Below are positions 47,209-54,892 of a stretch of DNA of 64,000 nt, piece after piece. The stretch lies in contig NZ_JAUFQQ010000005.1 in assembly GCF_030409845.1 (NCBI RefSeq), positions 496,001 through 560,000 of the forward strand. Reading direction: 5' to 3'. The notes below the pieces were generated by a model. That model was not told the DNA's origin. It worked only from the letters and a program-made list of their open reading frames with translations, and ran no database searches. Source of the DNA: Flavobacterium branchiarum. GTDB lineage: Bacteria; Bacteroidota; Bacteroidia; Flavobacteriales; Flavobacteriaceae. Each line of letters starts with the position of its first letter. Positions within the stretch are counted from its first letter, which is position 1. The position numbers and the translations under genes are program-made.

Positions 47209-47225
47209 TAACATATTTTATTACA
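47207..47225 (+). promoter_or_regulatory. Putative Rrf2 operator 1
   Basis: TGTAACATATTTTATTACA has ends TGTAA/TTACA as an inverted repeat. It overlaps the promoter and ends 2 bases before the ATG. A site with 17 of 19 identical bases lies before the next gene. Confidence 0.65.
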
Positions 47226-47227
47226 GT

Positions 47228-47635
47228 ATGATTTCAGGTAAATTTGCCATAACGACACATATTCTTACGCTACTCTCTAAGTTCCCCAATGATTACTTGT
47301 CATCGGAGTACATTGCGGGGAGCATAAATTTGAATCCTGTTTTGGTGAGGAAAGAAATTTCTAACCTAAAAAAGAATCATATTGTAGAGAGTAAAGAAGG
47401 TAAAAACGGAGGTACAAGATTATTAAAACCTGCTTCTGAAATTACCTTGCTTGACATTTTTAAAATGACTTTTGACACTGTAAATCTAGGTTATGCTAAA
47501 AATCAGCCCAATCCAGATTGCCCTGTCGGTAAGAAAATAAACGAAAATCTAGACTTATTATATACTGATATCAATGAGAAAATAAATACTGAATTAAGTA
47601 CAATTACATTAGAAAATTTTTCAAATCAGTTTTAA
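47228..47635 (+). CDS. Rrf2-family transcriptional regulator (YwnA-like)
   Basis: 135 residues. A winged helix ('AITTHILTLLSKFPNDYLSSEYIAGSINLNPVLVRKEISNLKKNHIV') is followed by the wing 'GKNGGTRLLKPASEITLLDIF'. Only one Cys (Cys98, in 'PDCPVG') is present instead of the three that hold an Fe-S cluster, so this is a cluster-less type, perhaps redox-sensing through Cys98. Gene pairing with an NAD(P)H-binding reductase equals ywnA-ywnB of Bacillus. Two matching palindromes suggest that it controls itself and the next gene. Confidence 0.87.
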   Translation: MISGKFAITTHILTLLSKFPNDYLSSEYIAGSINLNPVLVRKEISNLKKNHIVESKEGKNGGTRLLKPASEITLLDIFKMTFDTVNLGYAKNQPNPDCPVGKKINENLDLLYTDINEKINTELSTITLENFSNQF

Positions 47636-47655
47636 TCTATTTTTTTACACTAAAC

Positions 47656-47674
47656 TGTAACATTTTTTATTACT
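47656..47674 (+). promoter_or_regulatory. Putative Rrf2 operator 2
   Basis: TGTAACATTTTTTATTACT, matching 17 of 19 bases of the site at 47207-47225, lies 17 bases before the ATG of the reductase gene. Confidence 0.6.
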
Positions 47675-47691
47675 AATAAAACAAATATATT

Positions 47692-48333
47692 ATGAAAATC
47701 GCAATTATCGGAGCAACAGGTTTTGTTGGCTCAACTATCTTAAATGAATTAGCAAACCGCAAACACGAAATCACTGCTATCGCAAGAACCCCAAAAGATG
47801 CTTCTAATGTAAAATGGGTAACGGCAGATATATTCAACACTAGCGAATTAGCTACAATACTACAAGGAAATGATGTTGTAATTAGTGCTTTTAATCCTGG
47901 CTGGACAAACCCAAATCTTTATGATGATTTTATTGCAGGTTCTAAATCTATTCAAGAAGCTGTAAAACAATCAGGAGTAAAACGTTTTATTACAATTGGA
48001 GGCGGAGGAAGTCTATTTGTAGCTCCTAATTTGCAAGCTGTAGACACACCTGATTTTCCAAAAGAATATTATGCAGGAGCTTCAGCAGCTAGAGATTATT
48101 TGAATATTATAAAAGAAGAGAAAGACTTAGATTGGGCATTTTTTAGTCCAGCCTTCGAAATGCATCCAGGAATCACTACAGGAAGAACTGGTAAATATCG
48201 TTTAGGATTAGAGAATCCTGTTTTTGATGAAAACCAAAGAAGTATTTTATCTGTAGAAGATTTAGCTGTAGTTATTGCTGATGAAGTAGAATCTCCTAAA
48301 CACCATCAAGTTCGTTTTACTGCTGCATATTAA
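47692..48333 (+). CDS. NAD(P)H-binding oxidoreductase (YwnB-like)
   Basis: 213 residues. The Rossmann motif 'IAIIGATGFVGSTILNELANR' (GATGxxG) is followed by 'GNDVVISAF', 'GVKRFITIGGGGSLF' and 'DWAFFSPAFEMHPGITTGRTGKYRLG', as in atypical SDRs of the NmrA/YwnB type. It is probably a quinone or flavin-type reductase or an NAD(P)H sensor. Downstream of the Rrf2 gene by 56 bases and probably under the same control. Confidence 0.87.
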   Translation: MKIAIIGATGFVGSTILNELANRKHEITAIARTPKDASNVKWVTADIFNTSELATILQGNDVVISAFNPGWTNPNLYDDFIAGSKSIQEAVKQSGVKRFITIGGGGSLFVAPNLQAVDTPDFPKEYYAGASAARDYLNIIKEEKDLDWAFFSPAFEMHPGITTGRTGKYRLGLENPVFDENQRSILSVEDLAVVIADEVESPKHHQVRFTAAY

Positions 48334-48360
48334 TCACACCGGTATTAAACAAATTCACAA

Positions 48361-48406
48361 AAAACAGTTTCGAAAGCTATATTCTACTTTTGAAACTGTT
48401 TTTGTT
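48361..48406 (+). terminator. Terminator after the oxidoreductase gene
   Basis: AAAACAGTTTCGAAAG (48361-48376) pairs with CTTTTGAAACTGTTTT (48387-48402), one mismatch, followed by T residues. The next gene starts 37 bases later. Confidence 0.8.
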
Positions 48407-48438
48407 TTGATTACTTTTACCCTTCAAAATTAAAGAGT

Positions 48439-49530
48439 TTGTCAACACATAAAAAACAAGGAAGTAGCTTAAATGAAAAGCCTGGAATTTCGCAACCTGA
48501 AATCACCAGTGGTGCATCAATTGAGCAAATTCAACGTTTTAGACGAATTCAACCTACTGCACAAGAATTAGTTTCTGGTATTTTATCAGGAAACATAACT
48601 GCTTTAAGTAGAGCAATTACACTTATAGAAAGTACCAACCCTGACCATCTAGCCAAAGCAAATGAAATAATCAATAGTTGCCTACCGCATGCCAACCGAT
48701 CGGTACGAATAGGAATTACAGGTGTTCCAGGCGTTGGAAAAAGTACTTTTATAGAAGCTTTTGGTAAACAACTAACTGGATTAGGGAAAAAATTAGCTGT
48801 ATTAGCAGTCGATCCAAGTAGTTCGTTTTCGCACGGAAGTATTCTTGGCGATAAAACCCGAATGGAAGAACTTGTTAAAGATGAAAATGCTTTTATAAGA
48901 CCTAGTGCCTCTGGAGAAACTCTTGGAGGCGTTGCTCGTAAAACCAGAGAAACTATTATACTTTGTGAAGCGGCTGGATTTGATACCATTTTAATCGAAA
49001 CTGTTGGTGTTGGACAAAGCGAAACTGCTGTTCATAGCATGGTCGATTTTTTCTTACTGCTTAAAATTGCTGGTGCTGGCGATGAGCTACAAGGCATTAA
49101 AAGGGGAATTATGGAAATGGCAGACGCTATTGTAATTAATAAAGCCGATGGCGACAATATTAAGAAAGCAAGACTTGCCAAAACGGAGTTTAATAGAGCG
49201 TTGCATTTATTCCCTGCCAAAAAATCAGGATGGCAACCTACCGTATCTACTTGTAGTGCTATCACACACGAAGGAATCCCCGAAGTCTGGCAAACGATTC
49301 TTGATTATCTTGATATGGCAAAAAAGTCGCATTATTTTCAAGAAAAGAGAAAAGAGCAGAATCAATTTTGGATGATGGAAACTATAAACGAACAATTAAA
49401 AAATAATTTTTATAATCATCCCGAAATCATAACTGAACTAGATAAAAACAAAAAAGCGGTACAAAATGATGAAGTCTCTCCTTTTGCAGCTGCGAGTATT
49501 TTATTGGAATTGTTTCAAAAAAGGTCCTAA
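48439..49530 (+). CDS. meaB: GTPase MeaB, methylmalonyl-CoA mutase chaperone (TTG start)
   Basis: 363 residues. Walker A 'GVPGVGKS' (95-102), 'LAVDPSSSFSHGSILGDKTRM' and 'ETVGVGQSE' are MeaB/ArgK signatures; 'VINKADGDN' is the guanine-specificity motif (NKxD). The frame has no ATG before the conserved 'LVSGILSGNITALSRAITLIES' region, so the start is a TTG at 48439, or another non-ATG codon near it. MeaB loads and protects adenosylcobalamin in methylmalonyl-CoA mutase; the adenosyltransferase at 31150 would supply the cofactor. The mutase itself is not in the window. Confidence 0.92.
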   Translation: MSTHKKQGSSLNEKPGISQPEITSGASIEQIQRFRRIQPTAQELVSGILSGNITALSRAITLIESTNPDHLAKANEIINSCLPHANRSVRIGITGVPGVGKSTFIEAFGKQLTGLGKKLAVLAVDPSSSFSHGSILGDKTRMEELVKDENAFIRPSASGETLGGVARKTRETIILCEAAGFDTILIETVGVGQSETAVHSMVDFFLLLKIAGAGDELQGIKRGIMEMADAIVINKADGDNIKKARLAKTEFNRALHLFPAKKSGWQPTVSTCSAITHEGIPEVWQTILDYLDMAKKSHYFQEKRKEQNQFWMMETINEQLKNNFYNHPEIITELDKNKKAVQNDEVSPFAAASILLELFQKRS

Positions 49531-50145
49531 GGCCTAAGGTTCTGAGGTACTAAGTAAAAAAAACTAAGGTTCAAAGGAACAGAGCAACAAAGCGATAAAG
49601 GTTTTAAAAAAAGGTTCTAAGATACTAAGCATCTGAATTAAAAATCAGACTAAACTTAGTACCTCAGAACCTTAGTGTCTTAGTATCTACTTAAAAACCT
49701 TTGCACCTCTGAACCTTTGTACCTCAAAATTCAGACTAAACTTAGTACCTCAGAACCTTAGTATCTTAGTAACTTCTTAAAAAAACCTTTGAAGCTTTGC
49801 ACCTCTGAACCTCTGTGCCTCTCCTCTAAATAAAAAAAGTCCTAAGAAACTAAGCATCTGAATTAAAAATCAGACTAAACTTAGTACCTCAGAACCTTAG
49901 TGTCTTAGTATCTACTTAAAAACCTTTGCACCTCTGAACCTTTGTACCTCAAAATTCAGACTAAACTTAGTACCTCAGAACCTTAGTATCTTAGTAACTT
50001 CTTAAAAAAACCTTTGAAGCTTTGCACCTCTGAACCTCTGTGCCTCTGCTCCAAATAAAAAAAGCCCTAAGGAACTAAGCATCTGAATTAAATCAGAACA
50101 AACTTAGTACCTCAGAACCTTAGTATCTTAGTAACTACTTAAAAA
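49531..50145. repeat. 225-bp tandem repeat made of CTTAGTACCTCAGAACC-type units
   Basis: The marker AAGCATCTGAATTA starts at 49627, 49852 and 50077, exactly 225 bases apart. Each unit holds two diverged halves, both starting ACTAAACTTAGTACCTCAGA, followed by CTTAGTATCTTAGTAAC and TTTGCACCTCTGAACCT runs. On the plus strand a short reverse version begins right after the meaB stop; on the minus strand the array begins right after the stop of the LTA-synthase-like gene (50146). No reading frame of interest. Confidence 0.9.
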
Positions 50146-52083
50146 CTACTTCTTCTTTCTAAGCTTATACTTGTTTTGTTTATATAAATTCCCTGCAGTT
50201 ACTACGTGTGCCAAAGCATCTTTTGCAAGTTCTTCGTCTAGCTTAACAGGAATTAAAGTAGTATCATTTTTAATTTCGAATTGCAATGGTTTTAAATTTG
50301 GTTGCATGATCACAACCTTATTCTCTACTCTAAAAGCATTGATATCATTAAATTGCATAATTGATCTTCCTTTTACATCTGGACCAATTTGAGTTAAATT
50401 TCTTCCGACCATTGGCGTTTCAAACTGAGCACCGATGTAACTTAACAAAGTAGGCGGAATATCAATCTGACTTGCTAATTTACCGTATGCTTTCCCTTTA
50501 GGAACTCCTGGTCCCAAAATTAAAGCTGGGATATGAAACTTGTTTATTGGAACTAAATTCTTTCCGTATGTTCTTGTGTTGTGATCTGCAATTACAATAA
50601 AAATTGTGTTTTTGAAATACGTTTCTTTTTTAGCCATTTCGAAGAATTTACCAATCGAAAAATCGGCATATTTCATAGCGTTATTAACCGTTGCTGGTTT
50701 CTTATCGTATGGTTTAATTCTTCCTTCAGGATACTCAAACGGTTCGTGATTAGAAGTAGAAAACATCAATGAAAAGAATGGTTTGTCCCCTTTACCTTTG
50801 AAATAATTATTTGCTTTAACAACCAAATCTTCATCAGAATACCCCCAAGTTCCTTTAAATGCGTATTTATGTCCATCGCTATCAAAATCTTCCTGATCTA
50901 CGATATCTTCAAATCCGTTTCCATTAAAGAAAGAAGCCATATTATCAAAATTGGCCATTCCTCCGTAGATGAAACTCGTTTCGTATCCTTTTTGTTTTAA
51001 GGCATCCGCCAAAGTAAAAAATCCTTGTTGTGAGTTTCCTAATTTCACCACACTTTCTGAAGGTGAAGGAAGAAACCCTGTAACAACAGCTTCAATCCCA
51101 CGTACACTACGCGTTCCTGTACAGTATAAATTTGTAAAAAGCAATCCCTCTTTTGAAAGCTTATCAAATTCTGGTGTTAATGGTTTACCTCCTAAAATAC
51201 CAACATATTCTGCTCCTAGACTTTCTTGTAAAAATATAACCAAGTTGTATGGTCGCTTTAAAAGTGTATCTGGATTTTGAATGTGTAGAAATGGAATTTC
51301 TGGATCTGTAAAATCAGCAGGATTTACTGTCATGTATTTTTTCACACGAGCAATAGCCTCAGCTTCTTCCATTTTACCATACATCTTAGTGTTTCCTTCA
51401 TTCTTAATAGAGTAAGCAGCAAAAGCTACCGTATAAAATGAATTTAAACCTAAAGTATTCGTTAACTGATCTGTAGAGAAAACAGCATTACTTGCGTTGA
51501 TTGGTCGCTTTGAGGTAAGACTTGAACGTGCTCCGAAGAACAATAGAAAAGCTACAAATGGGAATACAATTAATTTGAATTTATAATCTGCTGGATGCGT
51601 ATGAAAATATTTTTGTCCTTTCTTAAAAGCAAAATAGATTACAACTCCTAAGATTACAAAAGTAACAATGATAGATACTAAGTAACTTTTTAAAAGCATG
51701 CCTACAACTTCTCTAGGATATATCAAATAATCTAAGAATATCTTGTTTGGACGCGTATCATATTGTTTCACAAAATCTGGTGTTGCTAATTCTACAAAAA
51801 GAATCAGAAACAGAAATAAGAAACTATAAACCACCAAAAACTTGTTTGTAAATTTGATACAGCTATTAGGCAATAAAGTCACTAAAATCGCTGGAAGAAA
51901 TGACAAATAGCAAAGCAATATCAAGTCCATTCGCAACCCAATTGGGAAAATGTACCAGAAATTTGGTGTTTCAACTACTCTATCCTTAAATATAAAAAAT
52001 AAAAATATTCGACTTAATGTAGTAATTAGCAATCCAATTGCTATAAAATTAAAAATTGGTTTTAAAAAAGCGAATTTTTTCAT
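50146..52083 (-). CDS. LTA-synthase-family sulfatase-fold membrane protein
   Basis: 645 residues. Five membrane helices (about 8-34, 42-72, 83-105, 131-160, 168-188) are followed by an extracytoplasmic alkaline-phosphatase/sulfatase domain from about 275: 'NLVIFLQESLGAEYVG' (metal-binding Glu), 'CTGTRSVRGIEAV' with the probable nucleophile Thr, 'FIYGGMANFDNM' and 'IFIVIADHNTR' (metal-binding Asp-His). This layout is LtaS-like. Bacteroidota lack lipoteichoic acid, so a phosphoglycerol or phosphoethanolamine transfer to another envelope glycan or lipid is more likely. Confidence 0.88.
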   Translation of the reverse strand: MKKFAFLKPIFNFIAIGLLITTLSRIFLFFIFKDRVVETPNFWYIFPIGLRMDLILLCYLSFLPAILVTLLPNSCIKFTNKFLVVYSFLFLFLILFVELATPDFVKQYDTRPNKIFLDYLIYPREVVGMLLKSYLVSIIVTFVILGVVIYFAFKKGQKYFHTHPADYKFKLIVFPFVAFLLFFGARSSLTSKRPINASNAVFSTDQLTNTLGLNSFYTVAFAAYSIKNEGNTKMYGKMEEAEAIARVKKYMTVNPADFTDPEIPFLHIQNPDTLLKRPYNLVIFLQESLGAEYVGILGGKPLTPEFDKLSKEGLLFTNLYCTGTRSVRGIEAVVTGFLPSPSESVVKLGNSQQGFFTLADALKQKGYETSFIYGGMANFDNMASFFNGNGFEDIVDQEDFDSDGHKYAFKGTWGYSDEDLVVKANNYFKGKGDKPFFSLMFSTSNHEPFEYPEGRIKPYDKKPATVNNAMKYADFSIGKFFEMAKKETYFKNTIFIVIADHNTRTYGKNLVPINKFHIPALILGPGVPKGKAYGKLASQIDIPPTLLSYIGAQFETPMVGRNLTQIGPDVKGRSIMQFNDINAFRVENKVVIMQPNLKPLQFEIKNDTTLIPVKLDEELAKDALAHVVTAGNLYKQNKYKLRKKK

Positions 52084-52132
52084 TTAATAAGGATTTTTGA
52101 AAGTGTTGAAAAAAAATTTTAAATAAAGGCGT

Positions 52133-52360
52133 TTATTCTTCGTAAAGTTTTATTTCTCTATCATAGAACTCATTCGCAAGAACAATTAATCCTTCCATTT
52201 CTGCATTTAATTCAGCCTCATCAAGATCTTCTGCTTCTTCCATAAACTCAACCTCATCATCTTTTAAGTTGATTATAAATCTTGGGTAATCAAGATGAAT
52301 AATAAAGATATCATCTGGGAAATCAGTATTGTCGCCAAGTAAAAATTTAGGTAATTCCAT
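52133..52360 (-). CDS. Small acidic protein, unknown function
   Basis: 75 residues with many Asp and Glu and no signal peptide. 'DDIFIIHLDYPRFIINLKDDEVEFMEEAEDLDEAELNAEMEGLIVLANEFYDRE' suggests one beta hairpin and a helix. The start is at 52360 and the gene reads into the LTA-synthase-like gene 49 bases downstream. I recognise no family, but the composition and codon use are those of a real gene. Confidence 0.6.
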   Translation of the reverse strand: MELPKFLLGDNTDFPDDIFIIHLDYPRFIINLKDDEVEFMEEAEDLDEAELNAEMEGLIVLANEFYDREIKLYEE

Positions 52361-52451
52361 TTTTGTTTTTGTTTTATTTTTCTATTTATCTGCTAAGCAG
52401 ACTATTTTTTTTATACAGATTTACTTCGTCTGCATTTATTACGATTCAAAT

Positions 52452-53837
52452 TTATGAATTTGAAACTGAATTATTGATTAATTTTTTTGTCAGATAATGA
52501 AAACGAATATATAAAAATATAGCCGCTGCAGTTAATCCTGCCAAAAGACCTATCCAAACACCTTCTGCTTTTAAATCAGTATATTCAGCTAAATAGTATG
52601 AGATAGGAAATCCGATGATCCAATAGGCTACAAATGTAATATACATTGGCACTTTAACATCTTGCAATCCACGTAAAGCTCCCAGAACAACAACTTGAAT
52701 TCCGTCAGAAATTTGAAAAACTGCTGCTATCAAAAGTAATTTTGACGCTATTGCGATTACTTCTGTATTATCTAGAACTTGTCCACTATTTTCCATATTC
52801 AAGAAGATATGCGGTAAGTAATTATGGAATATAACAAATAGAATTGCAAAAACAGTTTCGATTATGATAGCAAGTAAAAAGATAGAACGTGCCACTACAA
52901 CAAGATTTTTATAATCATTTAGTCCTCTTTGATTACTAACTCTAATCATCGAAGTTACACTTAATCCCATAGCAAACATAAAAGTCATCGAAGCCAAACT
53001 CAACGCAATTTGATTTGCTGCCTGACTAGTTTTTCCAATATTACCACACAACCAGATTGATGCGGTAAACAATACAACTTCAAAAAGCATTTGCATGGCA
53101 GAAGGAAATCCTATACTTATAATTTTTTTAAGTGTTTCTTTTTTGATTTGGTCAAAACTAAAACCTTGGAAATAACGTTTTAATTCGGCTCTTCTAGAAA
53201 TCATAATATGCATGAACATTACCAAAAATATTCTTGAAATTACAGTTCCTAGAGCTGCTCCAACAATTCCCATCTTTGGAAAAATCCAGATACCATAAAT
53301 AAGCAAATAGTTTATACCAACGTGCAATACGTTTGCCATAACCATAGCATACATCGAGTATTTTGTAAGCGAAAGCCCATCAGCAAATTGCTTGTATCCT
53401 TGATACATGATTAAAGGAATCAATGAAAAAGCTACCCAGTCAAGATATGGTTTAGCAAGTGCAATTACATCCGCAGGTTGTTGTAGTAATTCCATTATTG
53501 GCTTTGCTAAAACAATTACTCCAAAAAGCATTAGCCCTAAAACTGTGCACAAAAACAATCCATGATGAAATGCACCACGGATTTTATCAGGGTTCTTCTC
53601 GGCATCGCCTTCGGCAACTATAGGAGTTATTGCGGTCGAGAAACCAATTCCTAATGACATTGCAATAAAAATCATGCTGTTTCCTAGCGAAACTGCCGCT
53701 AGTTCTGTGCTTCCTAATTTTCCTACCATTATGTTATCGACAATACCAATAAGGGTATGCCCAACCATCCCCAATATTATGGGATAAGCTAATTTTAAAT
53801 TATAAGAAAATTCTTTTGTGTATTGAGAAAAGTTCAC
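52452..53837 (-). CDS. MATE-family multidrug/Na+ efflux transporter
   Basis: 461 residues, 12 helices in two halves. The N terminus 'LAYPIILGMVGHTLIGIVDNIMVGKLGSTELAAVSLGNSM' is the classic MATE start. 'LGIGFSTAITPIVAEGDAEK' and 'VGINYLLIYGIWIFPKMGIVGAALGTVISR' are further NorM-type blocks. It exports cationic compounds with Na+ or H+ as driving ion. Confidence 0.93.
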   Translation of the reverse strand: MNFSQYTKEFSYNLKLAYPIILGMVGHTLIGIVDNIMVGKLGSTELAAVSLGNSMIFIAMSLGIGFSTAITPIVAEGDAEKNPDKIRGAFHHGLFLCTVLGLMLFGVIVLAKPIMELLQQPADVIALAKPYLDWVAFSLIPLIMYQGYKQFADGLSLTKYSMYAMVMANVLHVGINYLLIYGIWIFPKMGIVGAALGTVISRIFLVMFMHIMISRRAELKRYFQGFSFDQIKKETLKKIISIGFPSAMQMLFEVVLFTASIWLCGNIGKTSQAANQIALSLASMTFMFAMGLSVTSMIRVSNQRGLNDYKNLVVVARSIFLLAIIIETVFAILFVIFHNYLPHIFLNMENSGQVLDNTEVIAIASKLLLIAAVFQISDGIQVVVLGALRGLQDVKVPMYITFVAYWIIGFPISYYLAEYTDLKAEGVWIGLLAGLTAAAIFLYIRFHYLTKKLINNSVSNS

Positions 53838-54031
53838 TTTGTGTTTTTTTAAGTGTGCAAAGATAATTAGAAGCTTTCAATTCTTTCCCTATTATTCAAT
53901 TTATAACCCTATTTATTATTCAATTAATTGATAACCTAAATATTATATAATAAAACCTGATAATTATATAACGCTCTCGCTGTACCCTAGAACTACTTTT
54001 ACATCATTAATAAACTAAAACATCTGATATT

Positions 54032-54544
54032 ATGAAAAAGACAATCAATTTAAAAATGCTATTAATTGCCGTTTTTGCAATTATATATACTTCTGCAACG
54101 GCACAAACAACTGAAATAAAAAACTATGATCAAGGTTTTCGTTTAGGATTTGGTTTAAATGGTGGAATTCCGACAAATAAAGCCTATAGCTGGTCTTTAG
54201 GTGGTGATGTTCGATTACAGTATGATTTATCAAAAAAAACATCCTTAACCTTAACAACGGGTTTTACTAATTTATTTGTTAATAAGCAGGACTTAAAAGA
54301 CATCGGATTCATTCCTGCAAAAGGTGGTTTTAAAGCTTTTATCTGGGAAGATCAGTTTTATGTAATGGGCGAAGTGGGCGCAGGTTTTGCAGTAACAAAC
54401 GGATACAACGACACTACTTTTTTATGGGCACCAGGAATTGGGTATGCTAATAAATATGTTGATATAAGTGTGCGATATGAAGATTACACAAAATTCAACA
54501 CGAATCAAGTTGCATTGCGATTAGCATACGGATTTAAATTGTAA
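54032..54544 (+). CDS. Small exported protein, probable outer-membrane beta barrel
   Basis: 170 residues. Signal peptide to 'TSATAQ' (residue 25). The mature part alternates hydrophobic and polar residues with many aromatic/Gly turns ('GFRLGFGLNGGIPTNKAYSWSLGGDVRLQYDLSKKTSLTLTTGF', 'VALRLAYGFKL' as last strand with C-terminal hydrophobic residue). This is the profile of an 8-strand outer-membrane barrel. Function unknown. A terminator follows. Confidence 0.7.
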   Translation: MKKTINLKMLLIAVFAIIYTSATAQTTEIKNYDQGFRLGFGLNGGIPTNKAYSWSLGGDVRLQYDLSKKTSLTLTTGFTNLFVNKQDLKDIGFIPAKGGFKAFIWEDQFYVMGEVGAGFAVTNGYNDTTFLWAPGIGYANKYVDISVRYEDYTKFNTNQVALRLAYGFKL

Positions 54545-54559
54545 AAGACACTATTCATT

Positions 54560-54587
54560 AAAAAGCCTTTCTTACGAAAGGCTTTTT
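54560..54587 (+). terminator. Terminator of the 54032 gene
   Basis: AAAAAGCCTTTC pairs with GAAAGGCTTTTT around a short TTAC loop, followed by T residues. Confidence 0.85.
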
Positions 54588-54724
54588 TAGTTTACATAAT
54601 TTACTGTAAAGGAGAAAAATCGTTTAATATCAATAAAAGCAACAATACAAACTACTGCCAAAAGCACTTATAGCCTTTACTCTACACCATACATCAACCC
54701 ACCTCATCCTTCTTCTTTCCTCTC

Positions 54725-54892
54725 TAATCTTTCCTCAATAATCTTTCCTCAATAATCTTTCCTCTATAATCTTTCCTCTATAATCTTTCCTCTATAATCT
54801 TTCCTCTATAATCTTTCCTCTATAATCTTTCCTCTATAATCTTTCCTCTATAATCTTTCCTCTATAATCTTTCCTCTATAATCTTTCCTCTA
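54725..54892 (-). repeat. Twelve tandem copies of a 14-bp unit at the 3' end of the peroxidase gene
   Basis: The unit TAATCTTTCCTCTA begins at 54725 and every 14 bases up to 54879. The first two copies end CAA instead of CTA; the others are identical. On the coding (minus) strand the unit reads TAGAGGAAAGATTA, and the TAG of the first unit (54892-54890) is the stop codon of the upstream gene. Copies are perfectly adjacent, so it is not a CRISPR array. The remaining gap, 54588-54724, shows no gene. Confidence 0.95.

Noticed and set aside
54725..54892. Possible CRISPR array
   Set aside because: The 14-bp units are directly adjacent with no spacers; it is a minisatellite, and no cas gene is present.
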